A stretch of 64,000 nucleotides of DNA, taken from NCBI RefSeq assembly GCF_004348985.1, contig NZ_SMKW01000020.1, positions 61,979-125,978 on the forward strand. Direction: 5' to 3'. The notes beneath the pieces are model-generated. The model was given only the letters and a program-made list of their open reading frames with translations, did not search any database and was not told the origin of the DNA. How positions within the stretch are numbered: the stretch's first letter is position 1; every line of letters begins with the position of its first letter. This DNA is from Saccharopolyspora elongata. GTDB lineage: Bacteria > Actinomycetota > Actinomycetes > Mycobacteriales > Pseudonocardiaceae. The position numbers and the translations under genes are program-made. Below are positions 36,796-45,796 of this stretch, piece after piece.

Positions 36796-37440
36796 ATGAG
36801 TGCCCCGACCGACCAGGGTGGCCTGCGCGCCCGCAAGAAGCAGCGCACGCGGACCGCGCTGATCGACGCGGGCCTGGACCTGTTCCTCACGAAGGGCTAC
36901 GACGCGACGACCATCGACGAGATCGCCGCCGAGGTGGAGATCTCGTCGCGCACGTTCTTCCGCTACTTCGCCGGCAAGGAGGACGTCGCGCTGGCCAAGG
37001 GCGACGAGTTCGACGAGCTGGTGCTCGAAGCCCTCACCGCCCGGCCCGCCGCCGAACCGCCGCTGCTCGCCCTGCGACACGCGGTGCTGGCGATGATCCA
37101 CGAGGCCGCTGCGGGTGACGGCGTCCCCCGATTCCTCCAGGTCCAGCACCTGATCAACAAGACGCCGGCGCTGCTGGCCGGCAACCTGCGCCGCGCGGCA
37201 GGCAACGAAGAGCGGCTGACCACCGAGATCGCAGTGCGGCAGGCCGTCGACCAGGCCCACGACATGCGGCCCCGGGTGCTCGTCGGGATGGTCTGCGCGG
37301 GCCTGCGCATCGGCCTGGAGACGATGTGCGCCGACCCACGCCGCGACCTGGAGCGGCTGGTCGAGCTCGTCGAGGAGGCCATCGACCTGGCCACCGCCGG
37401 GATCCCGCAGCGCTGGGGCGACGACCCGCACACCTGGTGA
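36796..37440 (+). CDS. TetR-family regulator, divergent from the CurA-like reductase
   Basis: 214 residues from ATG 36796; the in-frame ATG 36769 would give a short unlikely extension. HTH: RTALIDAGLDLFLTKGYDAT with recognition helix IDEIAAEVEISSRTFFRYF. It keeps the KKQRTR basic arm before the first helix. The position, head to head with the reductase, suggests it controls that gene. Confidence 0.9.
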   Translation: MSAPTDQGGLRARKKQRTRTALIDAGLDLFLTKGYDATTIDEIAAEVEISSRTFFRYFAGKEDVALAKGDEFDELVLEALTARPAAEPPLLALRHAVLAMIHEAAAGDGVPRFLQVQHLINKTPALLAGNLRRAAGNEERLTTEIAVRQAVDQAHDMRPRVLVGMVCAGLRIGLETMCADPRRDLERLVELVEEAIDLATAGIPQRWGDDPHTW

Positions 37441-37450
37441 ACGCGCCGGC

Positions 37451-38836
37451 TCAGAGCCTCGGCCAGGGGCGCTGCGCGGGGCGGAGCTGCTCGTACGCCC
37501 TGGCCAGGGCAAGGGTGCCCAGGTCGTCGAAGCGCTTGCCCGCGATCTGCAGGCCGATCGGCAGGCCCTCCGGGGTCCAGCCGCAGTTGACCGACACCGC
37601 CGGCTGGCCGGACATGTTGTAGGGCAGCGTGAACGCGATGTGCTCCATCGCTCGCATCGGATCGCCCGTCGGGTAGGCCTGCTCCGCCGGGAAGGCCGGG
37701 ATCGGTGCCACCGGGGACAGCACGTAGTCGAAGTCGCGGGCCACCCGGTTGGCCGCCACCGAGATCGCGTCCATCTGGCTGAAGCCGTGGAACACCTCGG
37801 CCGCCGAGACTTCCTCGGCGCTGGTCGCCCACTGCGCGATGCCGGGCAGGATCTTGGCGCGGCGTTCGGCGGGCAGCGCCGAGATGTCGGTGAACGACCG
37901 GAAGCGCCAGAACAGGTCCATGCCGTCGAGCATCTCGCGGGACAGGAACGGGTCGATGGGTTCCACCGCCGCCCCGGCGGAGGCGAACAGCTGCGCCGCG
38001 GCGGTCACGGCGGCGGTGACCGCGGGCTCGACCGGCAGCCCCACCCGGTGGTCGAGCAGCAGGGCGATGCGCAGGCCGCGCACGTCGCGGTCCAGCCGCG
38101 TCCAGTCGACGTCGGCCGGGGGAAGCGCCGTGTGGTCGCGCTCGTCCGGGGCCGACAGCACCGACGTCAGCAGCGCGGCGTCCGCGACCGTGCGGGTCAG
38201 CGGGCCGATGACCCGGCCGGGATACGGCGGCGAGACCGGGATGCGGCCGAAGCTGGGTTTGAGCCCGACCACCCCGCACCAGCCGGCGGGCAGCCGCACC
38301 GACCCGCCGATGTCGGTGCCGACGTGCAGCGGCCCGTAGCCCGCGGCGGCCGCCGCGCCCGCCCCGGCGCTGGAACCGCCGGGCGTTCGCGTCAGGTCCC
38401 ACGGGTTGCGGGACAGGTGGTGGAAGCTCGACGCGCCAGAGGAGAGCATGCCGTAGTCGGGCATGGTGGTCTTGGCGAAGATCACCGCACCGCCCTCGCG
38501 CAGCCGTACGGGCGCGGGCGCGTCTTCGGTGGCCGGGATCAGCTCGGTGGCCGCGGTACCTTGCGGCACCGGCGTCCCCTTCGTGGCGATGTTCTCCTTG
38601 ACCGTCACCGGCACCCCGTCCAGCGGCCCGGCCGGTTCGCCGGCGCGCCAGCGCCGTTCCGACGCCCGGGCCGCGGCCCGGGCACCTTCGGGATCCGGCG
38701 CGTAGAGGGCGCACAGCTTGGGCTCGCGGGAATCGACGCGCGCCAGCACCGCGTCGATGGCTTCGACCGGCGAGGCCTCGCCCGCCCGGTACGCCGCCAC
38801 CAGATCCACGGCCGGGAGGTCGGCCAGCTCTGTCAT
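37451..38836 (-). CDS. Amidase-signature family hydrolase
   Basis: 461 residues from ATG 38836 with GAGGAG upstream; the very long open frame beyond it is not coding. The Ser-cisSer-Lys triad is visible: Lys in TVKENIATKG, Ser in GGSSAGAGAAAAAG, nucleophile Ser in GTDIGGSVRLPAG. It hydrolyses an amide in the cytoplasm; it could also be a GatA-like paralogue, but there is no gatC/gatB nearby. Confidence 0.9.
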   Translation of the reverse strand: MTELADLPAVDLVAAYRAGEASPVEAIDAVLARVDSREPKLCALYAPDPEGARAAARASERRWRAGEPAGPLDGVPVTVKENIATKGTPVPQGTAATELIPATEDAPAPVRLREGGAVIFAKTTMPDYGMLSSGASSFHHLSRNPWDLTRTPGGSSAGAGAAAAAGYGPLHVGTDIGGSVRLPAGWCGVVGLKPSFGRIPVSPPYPGRVIGPLTRTVADAALLTSVLSAPDERDHTALPPADVDWTRLDRDVRGLRIALLLDHRVGLPVEPAVTAAVTAAAQLFASAGAAVEPIDPFLSREMLDGMDLFWRFRSFTDISALPAERRAKILPGIAQWATSAEEVSAAEVFHGFSQMDAISVAANRVARDFDYVLSPVAPIPAFPAEQAYPTGDPMRAMEHIAFTLPYNMSGQPAVSVNCGWTPEGLPIGLQIAGKRFDDLGTLALARAYEQLRPAQRPWPRL

Positions 38837-39045
38837 GCCACGTCTCCTCGTTCGCGTCCGAAGCCCCGAGTCTCGGCCAGCGCGCAGCGCGAGGAAAGTT
38901 GGCAACGTGTCCACACCGGGGGCGCGAACCGTGCACAACGTCAGTTGACTCGCGCCGGCCGCCGCGGACCGAGGCCGGTCCACTGTGGATTCTGCCGGTC
39001 CGGCCGAAGTGGATGCCCGGCCGGGCCGGCGGTGAACTCCGCGGC

Positions 39046-40044
39046 TCAGCTCGGACGGCGCGTTCGGCCCCGGGCCCGCAGCTCGACGTTCGGCAGTTCC
39101 GGCGCGGGCAGCGCCGGGCCGCCGTAGCCGTGCACGACCCCGAACCGGCCGTCCGGGTCGGCGGCCACGCGGCCGTGCTCCCACTCCGCCCTGGCCTGGG
39201 CGACTTCGTCGTGCGAGCGCCCGACGAAGTTCCACCACATGACGATCTCCTCCTCGAACGGGACGCCGCCGAGCAGCATCGCCCGCGCCGGGCCGTCGCC
39301 CCGCACCGAGAGCTCGTCCCGGCCGCGCCCGAGGTAGAGCATGTTGCCGCGGGCCAGCGGCCGGTCGTCGACGGAGACGCCGTCGGAGACCGCCAGCACC
39401 GCGTGCTCGAACTCCGGCTCCACCGGTAGCCGCAGCGTGCGGCCCGCCGCGATCGACAGGTCCGCGCCGATCAGCGGCGTGTAGGTCCGCGCGGTCGACT
39501 CGGCGCCGGCGAGCGCGCCCATCAGCACCGTCACGGCACCGTCCGTCGTGGACAGCACCGGCAGGTCGGCGTGGTTCTCGAAGTGCGGGGCGACGTCGCG
39601 CCGGTCTCCGGGCAGCGCCACCCACAGCTGCACGCCGTGCAGGACCGGGCCGTGGCCGACCGGCGACTCCTCGGAGTGCGAGATGCCGAAACCGGCCGTC
39701 ATCAGGTTGAGCTCGCCCGGCCGCACCAGCTGCTCGCTGCCCAGGCTGTCGCGGTGCAGCACCTCGCCGTCGAGCAGCCAGCTCACCGTCTGCAGACCGG
39801 TGTGCGGGTGCGGCGGCACCTGCATGCCCGGCGCCCCGGCGATGTCGGCAGGACCGTAGAAGTCGGCGAAGCACCAGGCGCCCACCATGCGCCGGTCGCG
39901 ATTCGGCAGGGTCCGGCCCACCATCATCGCCCGCGGGCCGCCCAGCGGCACGGTGCGCGGTTCGAGGAGTTCGCATTCCCGCCCGGCGGCGGTCGCCACG
40001 CCGCCGCAGCGCAGTTCGGCCGGATCGTGTTCCACGTTGCTCAC
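39046..40044 (-). CDS. Pirin-family bicupin protein
   Basis: 332 residues from GTG 40044, which has GGGGGAGG 8-9 bases upstream. The cupin metal motif is PPHPHTGLQTVSWLLDGEVLHRDSLG with the two His and further HSEESPVGHGPVLHG, as in pirins with quercetinase-like activity. The C-terminal domain holds a second cupin. Function in bacteria is varied and unassigned here. It is divergent from the small GNAT gene. Confidence 0.88.
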   Translation of the reverse strand: MSNVEHDPAELRCGGVATAAGRECELLEPRTVPLGGPRAMMVGRTLPNRDRRMVGAWCFADFYGPADIAGAPGMQVPPHPHTGLQTVSWLLDGEVLHRDSLGSEQLVRPGELNLMTAGFGISHSEESPVGHGPVLHGVQLWVALPGDRRDVAPHFENHADLPVLSTTDGAVTVLMGALAGAESTARTYTPLIGADLSIAAGRTLRLPVEPEFEHAVLAVSDGVSVDDRPLARGNMLYLGRGRDELSVRGDGPARAMLLGGVPFEEEIVMWWNFVGRSHDEVAQARAEWEHGRVAADPDGRFGVVHGYGGPALPAPELPNVELRARGRTRRPS

Positions 40045-40118
40045 CCGGCCAGCCTCCCCCATCCCGGGCCGCGTGCACAATCGACGGGACCGATGCCGAT
40101 CGCTCGTGGAGGCAGAAC

Positions 40119-40436
40119 GTGACCAGTCCGACAAAGCCCGAGGTCGTGGACAACCCCGACGCCAAGCGGTTCGAGATCCGCGCCGACGGCGAGCTGGCCG
40201 GCTTCGCCGAGTACCGGCTGCGCCCCAAGTCCATCGCGTTCGTGCACACCGAGATCGACTCCCGGTTCGAGGGCCGCGGTCTGGGCAGCGCGCTCGTCCG
40301 CACGGCGCTGGACGACGTCCGGGAGCGGGGCCTAACCGTGCTGCCGTACTGCCCGTTCGTCCGCCGCTGGATCAGCACGCACCCGGACTACCAGGACCTC
40401 GTCCCCGCCGACAAGCGCGCCGAGTTCGAACTTTGA
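40119..40436 (+). CDS. Small GNAT-like N-acetyltransferase (YjdJ/GCN5-CG type)
   Basis: 105 residues, GTG 40119 after GGAGG. It has the reduced GNAT core: DGELAGFAEYRLR, FVHTEIDSRFEGRGLGSALV with the acetyl-CoA loop EGRGLGSAL, then LPYCPFVRRWISTHPDYQDL. This matches the PF14542 family. The acetylated substrate is unknown. Confidence 0.9.
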   Translation: MTSPTKPEVVDNPDAKRFEIRADGELAGFAEYRLRPKSIAFVHTEIDSRFEGRGLGSALVRTALDDVRERGLTVLPYCPFVRRWISTHPDYQDLVPADKRAEFEL

Positions 40437-40533
40437 CAGTCCTTTGTGGTCAGTCCGGATGGTGAACCGCTCCGCGCGGCGGGCCTAGGCTCGTGGCGGA
40501 CCGGAAATCGAGACAACACCGATCGGAGCGCAC

Positions 40534-41520
40534 GTGTCGCAACCGTCCCTGCCCCGCCGCGAACTGGGCCGCAACGGCCCGCTGGTGAGCGCCATCGGCT
40601 ATGGCGCGATGGGCCTGTCCGGGGTCTACGGCGCCGCCGACGACGCCGAGTCGGCCCGGCTGCTCGACCAGCTGGTCGACCTCGGCATCAACTTCCTGGA
40701 CACCGCCGACGTCTACGGCGAAGGGCACAACGAGGAGCTGATCAGCGGCCTGCTGGCGAAGCGCCGCGACGAGGTCGTGCTGGCCACCAAGTTCGGCTCG
40801 AACAAGGAGACCGGCGGCGGCCGCCCCGAGTACGTCCGCCAGGCGGTCGAGGCCAGCCTCACCCGCCTGGGCACGGACCGCATCGACCTCTACTACCTGC
40901 ACCGGTTCGACCCGACCACGCCGATCGAGGACACCGTCGGGGCGCTGGCCGAGCTGGTGCAGGCGGGCAAGGTGCGGTACCTCGGCCTCTCCGAGATCAG
41001 CGCCGACACGCTGCGCCGCGCCCACTCGGTGCACCCGATCACCGCGGTGCAGCAGGAGTACTCGCTGTTCACCCGGGACCCGGAGGCCGAACTGCTGCCC
41101 GCGCTGCGCGATCTCGGTGTCGCGCTCGTCGCGTACTCGCCGCTGGGCCGGGGCGTGCTGACCGGCGCGTTCAGCGACATCTCGGACGTCGAGAACCTCG
41201 AAGTCCGCAAGAAGCGGTATCCGCGCTTCGAGGAGGAGAGCCTCCGCCACAACATCGAGCTGACCCGGCCGCTGCGCGAGCGCGCCGCGGACCTGGGGAT
41301 CACCCCGGCGCAGCTCGCGCTGGCCTGGCTGCTCGCCCAGGGCGAGGACGTGGTGCCGATCCCGGGCAGCCGCCGGATCGAGCGAGTGGAGGCCAACATC
41401 CAAGCCGCCACGACGCGGTTGGACCCGGCGGTCGTGGCGGAGCTGTCCGCGAAGTTCCCGCCCGGCGCCGCCGCCGGCGAGCGCTACACGCCCGCCGGGA
41501 TGGCCCGGCTGGACCGGTGA
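40534..41520 (+). CDS. Aldo/keto reductase
   Basis: 328 residues, GTG 40534. TIM-barrel AKR: SAIGYGAMGLSGVYGA, the active-site DTADVYGEGHNEELI (Asp and Tyr), the catalytic Lys in ATKFGSN and the His in YYLHRFD, and the NADP site PIPGSRRIERVEAN. It reduces an aldehyde or ketone; it is close to the AKR11/13 group. Confidence 0.93.
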   Translation: MSQPSLPRRELGRNGPLVSAIGYGAMGLSGVYGAADDAESARLLDQLVDLGINFLDTADVYGEGHNEELISGLLAKRRDEVVLATKFGSNKETGGGRPEYVRQAVEASLTRLGTDRIDLYYLHRFDPTTPIEDTVGALAELVQAGKVRYLGLSEISADTLRRAHSVHPITAVQQEYSLFTRDPEAELLPALRDLGVALVAYSPLGRGVLTGAFSDISDVENLEVRKKRYPRFEEESLRHNIELTRPLRERAADLGITPAQLALAWLLAQGEDVVPIPGSRRIERVEANIQAATTRLDPAVVAELSAKFPPGAAAGERYTPAGMARLDR

Positions 41521-41524
41521 CCGC

Positions 41525-42610
41525 TCACCCGACGGTCGCGCCGAAGACCAACCCGAGCAGGTAGGTCACCGCCGCTGCCCCCGCCCCGATGGCGAGCTGC
41601 CGCAGGGCGCGGGGCAGCGGCGCCGCACCGGAGAGCACGCCGACGGTCGCGCCGGTGAGCATCAGCGCGAGCCCCACCAGCACGGCGGCGACCAGGACGG
41701 CGAGGCCGCCGGAGAGGCCGAACGCGAACGGCAGCACCGGGACCAGCGCGCCGGAGGCGAAGAAGACGAAGCTGGAGATCGCCGCCTTCGTGCCGGTTCC
41801 GACGACCTCGTGGTCGTCGGCGACCTTGTCGGTCGGCGGCACCGCCGGTTTGGGATTGCGCAGCAGCGCGTCCGCGCGGCGCTGGGCCTCCTCGGCGGAC
41901 ATCCCCCGGGCCCGGTAGACCAGGGCCAGCTCGTTCGCGTCGACGTCGAGGTAGGGCACCACGCTGCGGGCTTCGGGATTCGGGGCCGCCGCGGCCAGCA
42001 GTTCCCGCTGGGAGCGCACCGAGATGTACTCGCCGGCCCCCATCGACAGCGCGCCGGCCAGCAGCCCCGCCAGGCCGGTGAGCAGCACCGTCGAGGTCGG
42101 CACGTTCCCGCCGATGACGCCCAGCACCAGCGCCAGGTTGCTGACCAGGCCGTCGTTGGCACCGAACACCGCCGCCCGGAAGGTGCCCGACACGCGGGCA
42201 CGCCCGCGCGCGGCCAACGCCCGCACGACTTCTTCGTGGATCCGCTCGTCGGCGGCCATCGCCGGCGGCGCGTCGCGGTCGGAGCCGTACGGCGAGCGGC
42301 TTTCGGCGCGCTGCGCCAGGGCGAGCACGAACACCGACCCGAACCGCCGGGCCAGGAACACCAGCAGCCGCATCCGGAACTGGCCGCGCCGCACCGGCCC
42401 GACCTCGTCGCCGAGCAACGCCTCCCAATGGGCGGCGTGCCGTGCCTCTGCCTCGGCGAGGCCCAGCAGGATCTCCCGTTCCTCACCGGAGCGGCGGGCG
42501 GCCAGTTCCCGGTAGACCTCGGCCTCCTCGCGCTCGTCGGCGAGCCGTCGCCGCCACCGGCGCACCGACCGTGCATCGGCCTTGCCCGCTCGAGATCCGC
42601 TGTCCTGCAC
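41525..42610 (-). CDS. Ferritin-like/VIT1 fusion, MbfA-type iron (or manganese) exporter
   Basis: 361 residues from GTG 42610 (ATG 42655 is the alternative). The first 110 residues form a rubrerythrin-like helical pair, with acidic metal residues in ADEREEAEVYRELAAR and LGLAEAEARHAAHWEALL. The rest is a VIT1/CCC1 domain with about five membrane helices, including FGANDGLVSNLALVLGVIGG and GALSMGAGEYISVRSQRE. This architecture is that of membrane-bound ferritin (MbfA), which exports Fe2+ under iron excess and oxidative stress. No Fur-type box was recognised upstream. Confidence 0.88.
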   Translation of the reverse strand: MQDSGSRAGKADARSVRRWRRRLADEREEAEVYRELAARRSGEEREILLGLAEAEARHAAHWEALLGDEVGPVRRGQFRMRLLVFLARRFGSVFVLALAQRAESRSPYGSDRDAPPAMAADERIHEEVVRALAARGRARVSGTFRAAVFGANDGLVSNLALVLGVIGGNVPTSTVLLTGLAGLLAGALSMGAGEYISVRSQRELLAAAAPNPEARSVVPYLDVDANELALVYRARGMSAEEAQRRADALLRNPKPAVPPTDKVADDHEVVGTGTKAAISSFVFFASGALVPVLPFAFGLSGGLAVLVAAVLVGLALMLTGATVGVLSGAAPLPRALRQLAIGAGAAAVTYLLGLVFGATVG

Positions 42611-42672
42611 GCGCCACGCCTCCCAGCAGAGATCGCCGTGTTCCACTCGAAGCATAGGTCCACTGTGGATTT

Positions 42673-43563
42673 TCAGCGCCGGATGGGCAGCAGCTCCATC
42701 GAATCCGCGAGCACCCGGCGCGGCGTCGGCGGCGTCGGCGCCTCTGACGCCGGCCAGCCCAGCCGCAGCACCAGCTGGGGGTGGCCGGCCCCGCCGAGGA
42801 CCGTCTCCCGGACCCGATCGCGCTCCTCGTCGACCTCGCCGAGGTGGTTCAGCGGGCAACCGACCAGGCCGTCGCGCGCCGCGGCCAGCAGGACCGCGCT
42901 CAGCGCCTCCCCCACCGCCAACCAGCTGTCGACGCCGTCGCCGCGGGTGGCCAGCACCGCGAACACCGCCTCATCGCCGAGCACCGGGAGCACCGGCTCG
43001 GGATCATCGAGCTCCGCGATCGCGCTCTGGTACGCGGCGGATTCCCGGAACCGCCCGGCCCGCCGCAACGACTCCAGCACGACCGAACGGTGCTCGGCGG
43101 CCCGCACCAGGACGCCGTGCTCCGTCTCGGCTGCGGCGCGCAGCTCTGTCAGCAGCTCGGAGGCGACGAGCTCCGACCGGAACGACCGCCGCTCGGTGCG
43201 CCGCTGCCCTGCCACGCCGGCGAGCGCGACCAGCTCCGGGGCCACGTGATCGCGCGGGCTGAACTGGATCGACGCCAGGTGTCCCGGCTGGGCCGGGTTC
43301 GGGAGCCGGTGCACCAGCGCCCGCCAGCCGAGCGCGGCGAACGCGATCCGCGCGTGGTGCAGCACGGCACCGCAGCTGATCACCTGCGCGCGCCCCGTCG
43401 GGTCGAGCACCTCGGGCAACCTGGACAGGTCCAGGAACAACTGCACCGATCGCTCGGCGAGCAGCCACCGCCACGGTTGGCAGTTGTGCGCGGAAGGCGC
43501 CCGGCACGCCAAGGACAGCGCCGAGCACACGGTGTCGTACGACGGTGCCGAGACGCGTGTCAT
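42673..43563 (-). CDS. Acg-like nitroreductase-family protein
   Basis: 296 residues from ATG 43563. The nitroreductase fold is seen in LACRAPSAHNCQPWRWLLAE at the N-terminus and, near the C-terminus, GLVGCPLNHLGEVDEERDR. It belongs to the actinobacterial Acg/Rv3131 group of putative nitroreductases, several of which lack a usable flavin lid. Members are often hypoxia-induced through DosR; no DosR site was noticed here. Confidence 0.82.
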   Translation of the reverse strand: MTRVSAPSYDTVCSALSLACRAPSAHNCQPWRWLLAERSVQLFLDLSRLPEVLDPTGRAQVISCGAVLHHARIAFAALGWRALVHRLPNPAQPGHLASIQFSPRDHVAPELVALAGVAGQRRTERRSFRSELVASELLTELRAAAETEHGVLVRAAEHRSVVLESLRRAGRFRESAAYQSAIAELDDPEPVLPVLGDEAVFAVLATRGDGVDSWLAVGEALSAVLLAAARDGLVGCPLNHLGEVDEERDRVRETVLGGAGHPQLVLRLGWPASEAPTPPTPRRVLADSMELLPIRR

Positions 43564-43762
43564 CCCAGCGCCAGCAGCCGCCGGACGCGGCGCGGCAGGC
43601 GCGGCAACCACCCGTCGCCGAACCTGCGGCGCGCTCCTCGCGGACGCTTCCCGATGATCGAACCGAACACCACCACCACGACCTCACGCACTCCGGACGG
43701 GCCACCATCGTTCGCACGACCGGGCTGATCGGTCCAGAGCAGAAAGTCACGGCGGTGGTAGC

Positions 43763-43795
43763 TGCGTAGGTGGAAGCGGCTGGCGCCGCTTCAAA
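43763..43795 (+). repeat. Interspersed palindromic repeat, copy 1
   Basis: GCGTAGGTGG followed by a hairpin GAAGCGGC (43773-43780), loop TGGC, GCCGCTTC (43785-43792), then AAA. The same GCGTAGGTGG plus AAGCGGC/GCCGCTTCAAA arrangement occurs reverse-complemented near 63785. On the minus strand it could also terminate the enoyl-CoA hydratase gene. Confidence 0.65.
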
Positions 43796-43810
43796 TGCCA
43801 AAACAGCCCT

Positions 43811-44590
43811 TCAGTCGCCGAAGGCCGGGGGGCGCTTCTCCAGGAACGCCCGCATCCGCTCGCGCGCGTCCGCGGTCTGCGAGGTCGCCGCCATCACCTC
43901 GGTGGCGATCGCGTAGGCGTCGGCCTCCGGCCGGTCAAGCTGCGCGTAGATGGTCTGCTTGCCGACCGCCTTGGCGTGCCGGCTGCCGCGGGTGGCCCGG
44001 GCCAGCAGCGCCTCGACGGCCGCGTCCAGTTCCGCGTCGGGCACCACCTGGTTCACCAGGCCCCACCGCTCGGCGGTCGCGGCGTCGACCAGGTCGCCGG
44101 TCAGCGCCATCTCCATCAGCCGCTTCCGGCCGATGGATCGGGCCACTGGCACCGCCGGGGTGTGGCAGAACCAGCCGCCCTTGCCACCGGGCAGCGCGAA
44201 CCCGGCCGACTCGGCGGCGACCGCCAGGTCGCAGGTCGCGACCAATTGGCAGCCGGCCGCGACCGCCGGGCCGTGCACCCGCGCGATCACCACCTGCGGG
44301 ACCGCGTGGATGGTGCGCATCAGCGACTCGCACAGGCGCAGCAGCTCGCGCATCCCGGCCAGGTCCCGGTCGGCCATGTCGCCGAAGTCGTGCCCGGAGC
44401 TGAACACCGGACCCGCGCCCGCCAGCACGATGCCGGTCGCCTTCGTCTCGGCGGCCGCCTCGAAGGCCCGGCGCAGCTCGGCGAGGTGCCCCGCCGACAG
44501 CGAATTGCGGGTCTCGGGGCGGTTCATGGTGATCCGGACGGTCGCACCGTCCTGTTCGGTCAGCAGGTGCTGGTACTCCGGGTTGCTCAT
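43811..44590 (-). CDS. Enoyl-CoA hydratase/isomerase family protein
   Basis: 259 residues from ATG 44590, with GGAG upstream. Crotonase fold: VRITMNRPETRNSLSAGHL, the first oxyanion-hole strand GAGPVFSSGHDFGDM, and the second HGPAVAAGCQLVATCDLAVA. The catalytic Glu expected in the CQL(V/A)A...E region is not obvious, so it could be a hydrolase or isomerase of this superfamily. It is divergent from an IclR regulator. Confidence 0.88.
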   Translation of the reverse strand: MSNPEYQHLLTEQDGATVRITMNRPETRNSLSAGHLAELRRAFEAAAETKATGIVLAGAGPVFSSGHDFGDMADRDLAGMRELLRLCESLMRTIHAVPQVVIARVHGPAVAAGCQLVATCDLAVAAESAGFALPGGKGGWFCHTPAVPVARSIGRKRLMEMALTGDLVDAATAERWGLVNQVVPDAELDAAVEALLARATRGSRHAKAVGKQTIYAQLDRPEADAYAIATEVMAATSQTADARERMRAFLEKRPPAFGD

Positions 44591-44690
44591 CGATGCTCCA
44601 GGGAACTCGACTCCGTCGTCGTTCTCCCGAGCCTCGCACAGCGAACACCGCCGCGGCACCCACCTGACGGGGCGGCCGCAGAATGGGTCC

Positions 44691-45506
44691 ATGTCGGGTT
44701 TCGAGACGGACCGGCGCACGCCGCCGGGGTTGCCGCAAACCGCCGACCGCGCCCTGCAGGTGCTGCTGGCCTTCGACCGGGCGAGGCCGGAGTGGGGTGT
44801 CACCGAGGTCGCGACCGAGTTCGGCCTGCACACCTCGATCGCGCAGCGGCTGCTGGCGACGCTCGCGCACCGCGGTTTCCTGGTGCAGGACACCGCGAAC
44901 CGCCGGTACCGGATCGGCCCGGCCGCGCTGCACCTCGGCCGGATGTGGGACCAGGCCGGCGCCCTCGACATCCTGGTGCGGCCGCTGCTCGCCGAGCTCG
45001 CCGAGGCGACCGGGCACAGCGCCCTGCTGGCGCTGCCGGACAGCGCGCACATGCGCTGCGTCGTGGTCGCGGAGGGCGCCGACGGCAGGCTGCGGGACTA
45101 CCCGCTGACCAACGAGCTCTACCCGGCGCACGCCGGCGCCACGAGCAAGTCCTTCTACGCGTTCCTGCCCGACGAGCAGCGGTCGCGGATCTTCACCGAC
45201 CGGCCGCTGGCCCGCTTCACCGACCGCACGGTGACCGACCTGGCCGAGCTGGAAGCGCAGTTCGCCGAGGTCCGGGCGAACGGCTGGGCCTACACGGTCG
45301 GCGAGTACGACTTCGGCGTGGCGACCCTCGCGGTGCCGGTCTTCCTGCGCGACGAGCCCTACGGGAGCGTGAGCGTCGGCTGGCTGTCCGAGCAGTACCG
45401 GCACGACCCCACCGAGTGGGTGGAGTTGCTGCGCGAAGTCAGCTCCCGCATCAGCCTCCGCCTGACCAGGCCGATCCCCCGGCGGCATCGGCGCGGCCGG
45501 TTGTGA
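44691..45506 (+). CDS. IclR-family transcriptional regulator
   Basis: 271 residues, ATG 44691. Winged helix: ALQVLLAFDRARPEWGVTEV, with recognition helix HTSIAQRLLATLAHRGFLV and the wing RYRIGPAALHLG. The C-terminal effector domain is GAF-like (LLALPDSAHMRCVVVAEGAD). Divergent from the enoyl-CoA hydratase gene with a 100-bp spacer, so control of that gene in an acyl/aromatic catabolic step is likely. Confidence 0.92.
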   Translation: MSGFETDRRTPPGLPQTADRALQVLLAFDRARPEWGVTEVATEFGLHTSIAQRLLATLAHRGFLVQDTANRRYRIGPAALHLGRMWDQAGALDILVRPLLAELAEATGHSALLALPDSAHMRCVVVAEGADGRLRDYPLTNELYPAHAGATSKSFYAFLPDEQRSRIFTDRPLARFTDRTVTDLAELEAQFAEVRANGWAYTVGEYDFGVATLAVPVFLRDEPYGSVSVGWLSEQYRHDPTEWVELLREVSSRISLRLTRPIPRRHRRGRL

Positions 45507-45610
45507 TCGGCGGTCGGATGTGATCGGCTTCCCCCACGCGGGTGAGAGGCGGCACGCGCGGGCCGGGTAGGGTCTCGTCGGCGCCGGGGGCCGGACAGGA
45601 GGCTGATCTC

Positions 45611-45796
45611 ATGAATCGCAAGGCCGTGATCGTGATCGTGGTGCTCCTGGTCGTCGTCTGCGGCTCGCTGCTGGTGCGCGACCCGATCGGGGCGGCGGAC
45701 GTGGTCCGGTCCGGGTTCGACATGCTCGTGTCGGCGATCAGCGCCATGGTCAACTCGCTGACCACCTTCCTCCAGCACCTCTTCGCCGGCAGCTGA
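45611..45796 (+). CDS. Small membrane protein (61 residues)
   Basis: ATG 45611 with AGGAGG 8 bases upstream. The product starts MNRKAVIVIVVLLVVVCGSL, a basic start and one membrane helix, then a second amphipathic/hydrophobic segment MLVSAISAMVNSLTTFLQHL. No family is recognised. Third-position G/C bias supports coding. Confidence 0.65.
   Translation: MNRKAVIVIVVLLVVVCGSLLVRDPIGAADVVRSGFDMLVSAISAMVNSLTTFLQHLFAGS

Noticed and set aside
37451..40378. A very long amidase frame (975 residues) reaching into the pirin gene region
   Set aside because: Amidase homology starts at ATG 38836 with a good ribosome site; the upstream part is Arg/Pro-rich antisense sequence to other frames and overlaps the pirin gene.
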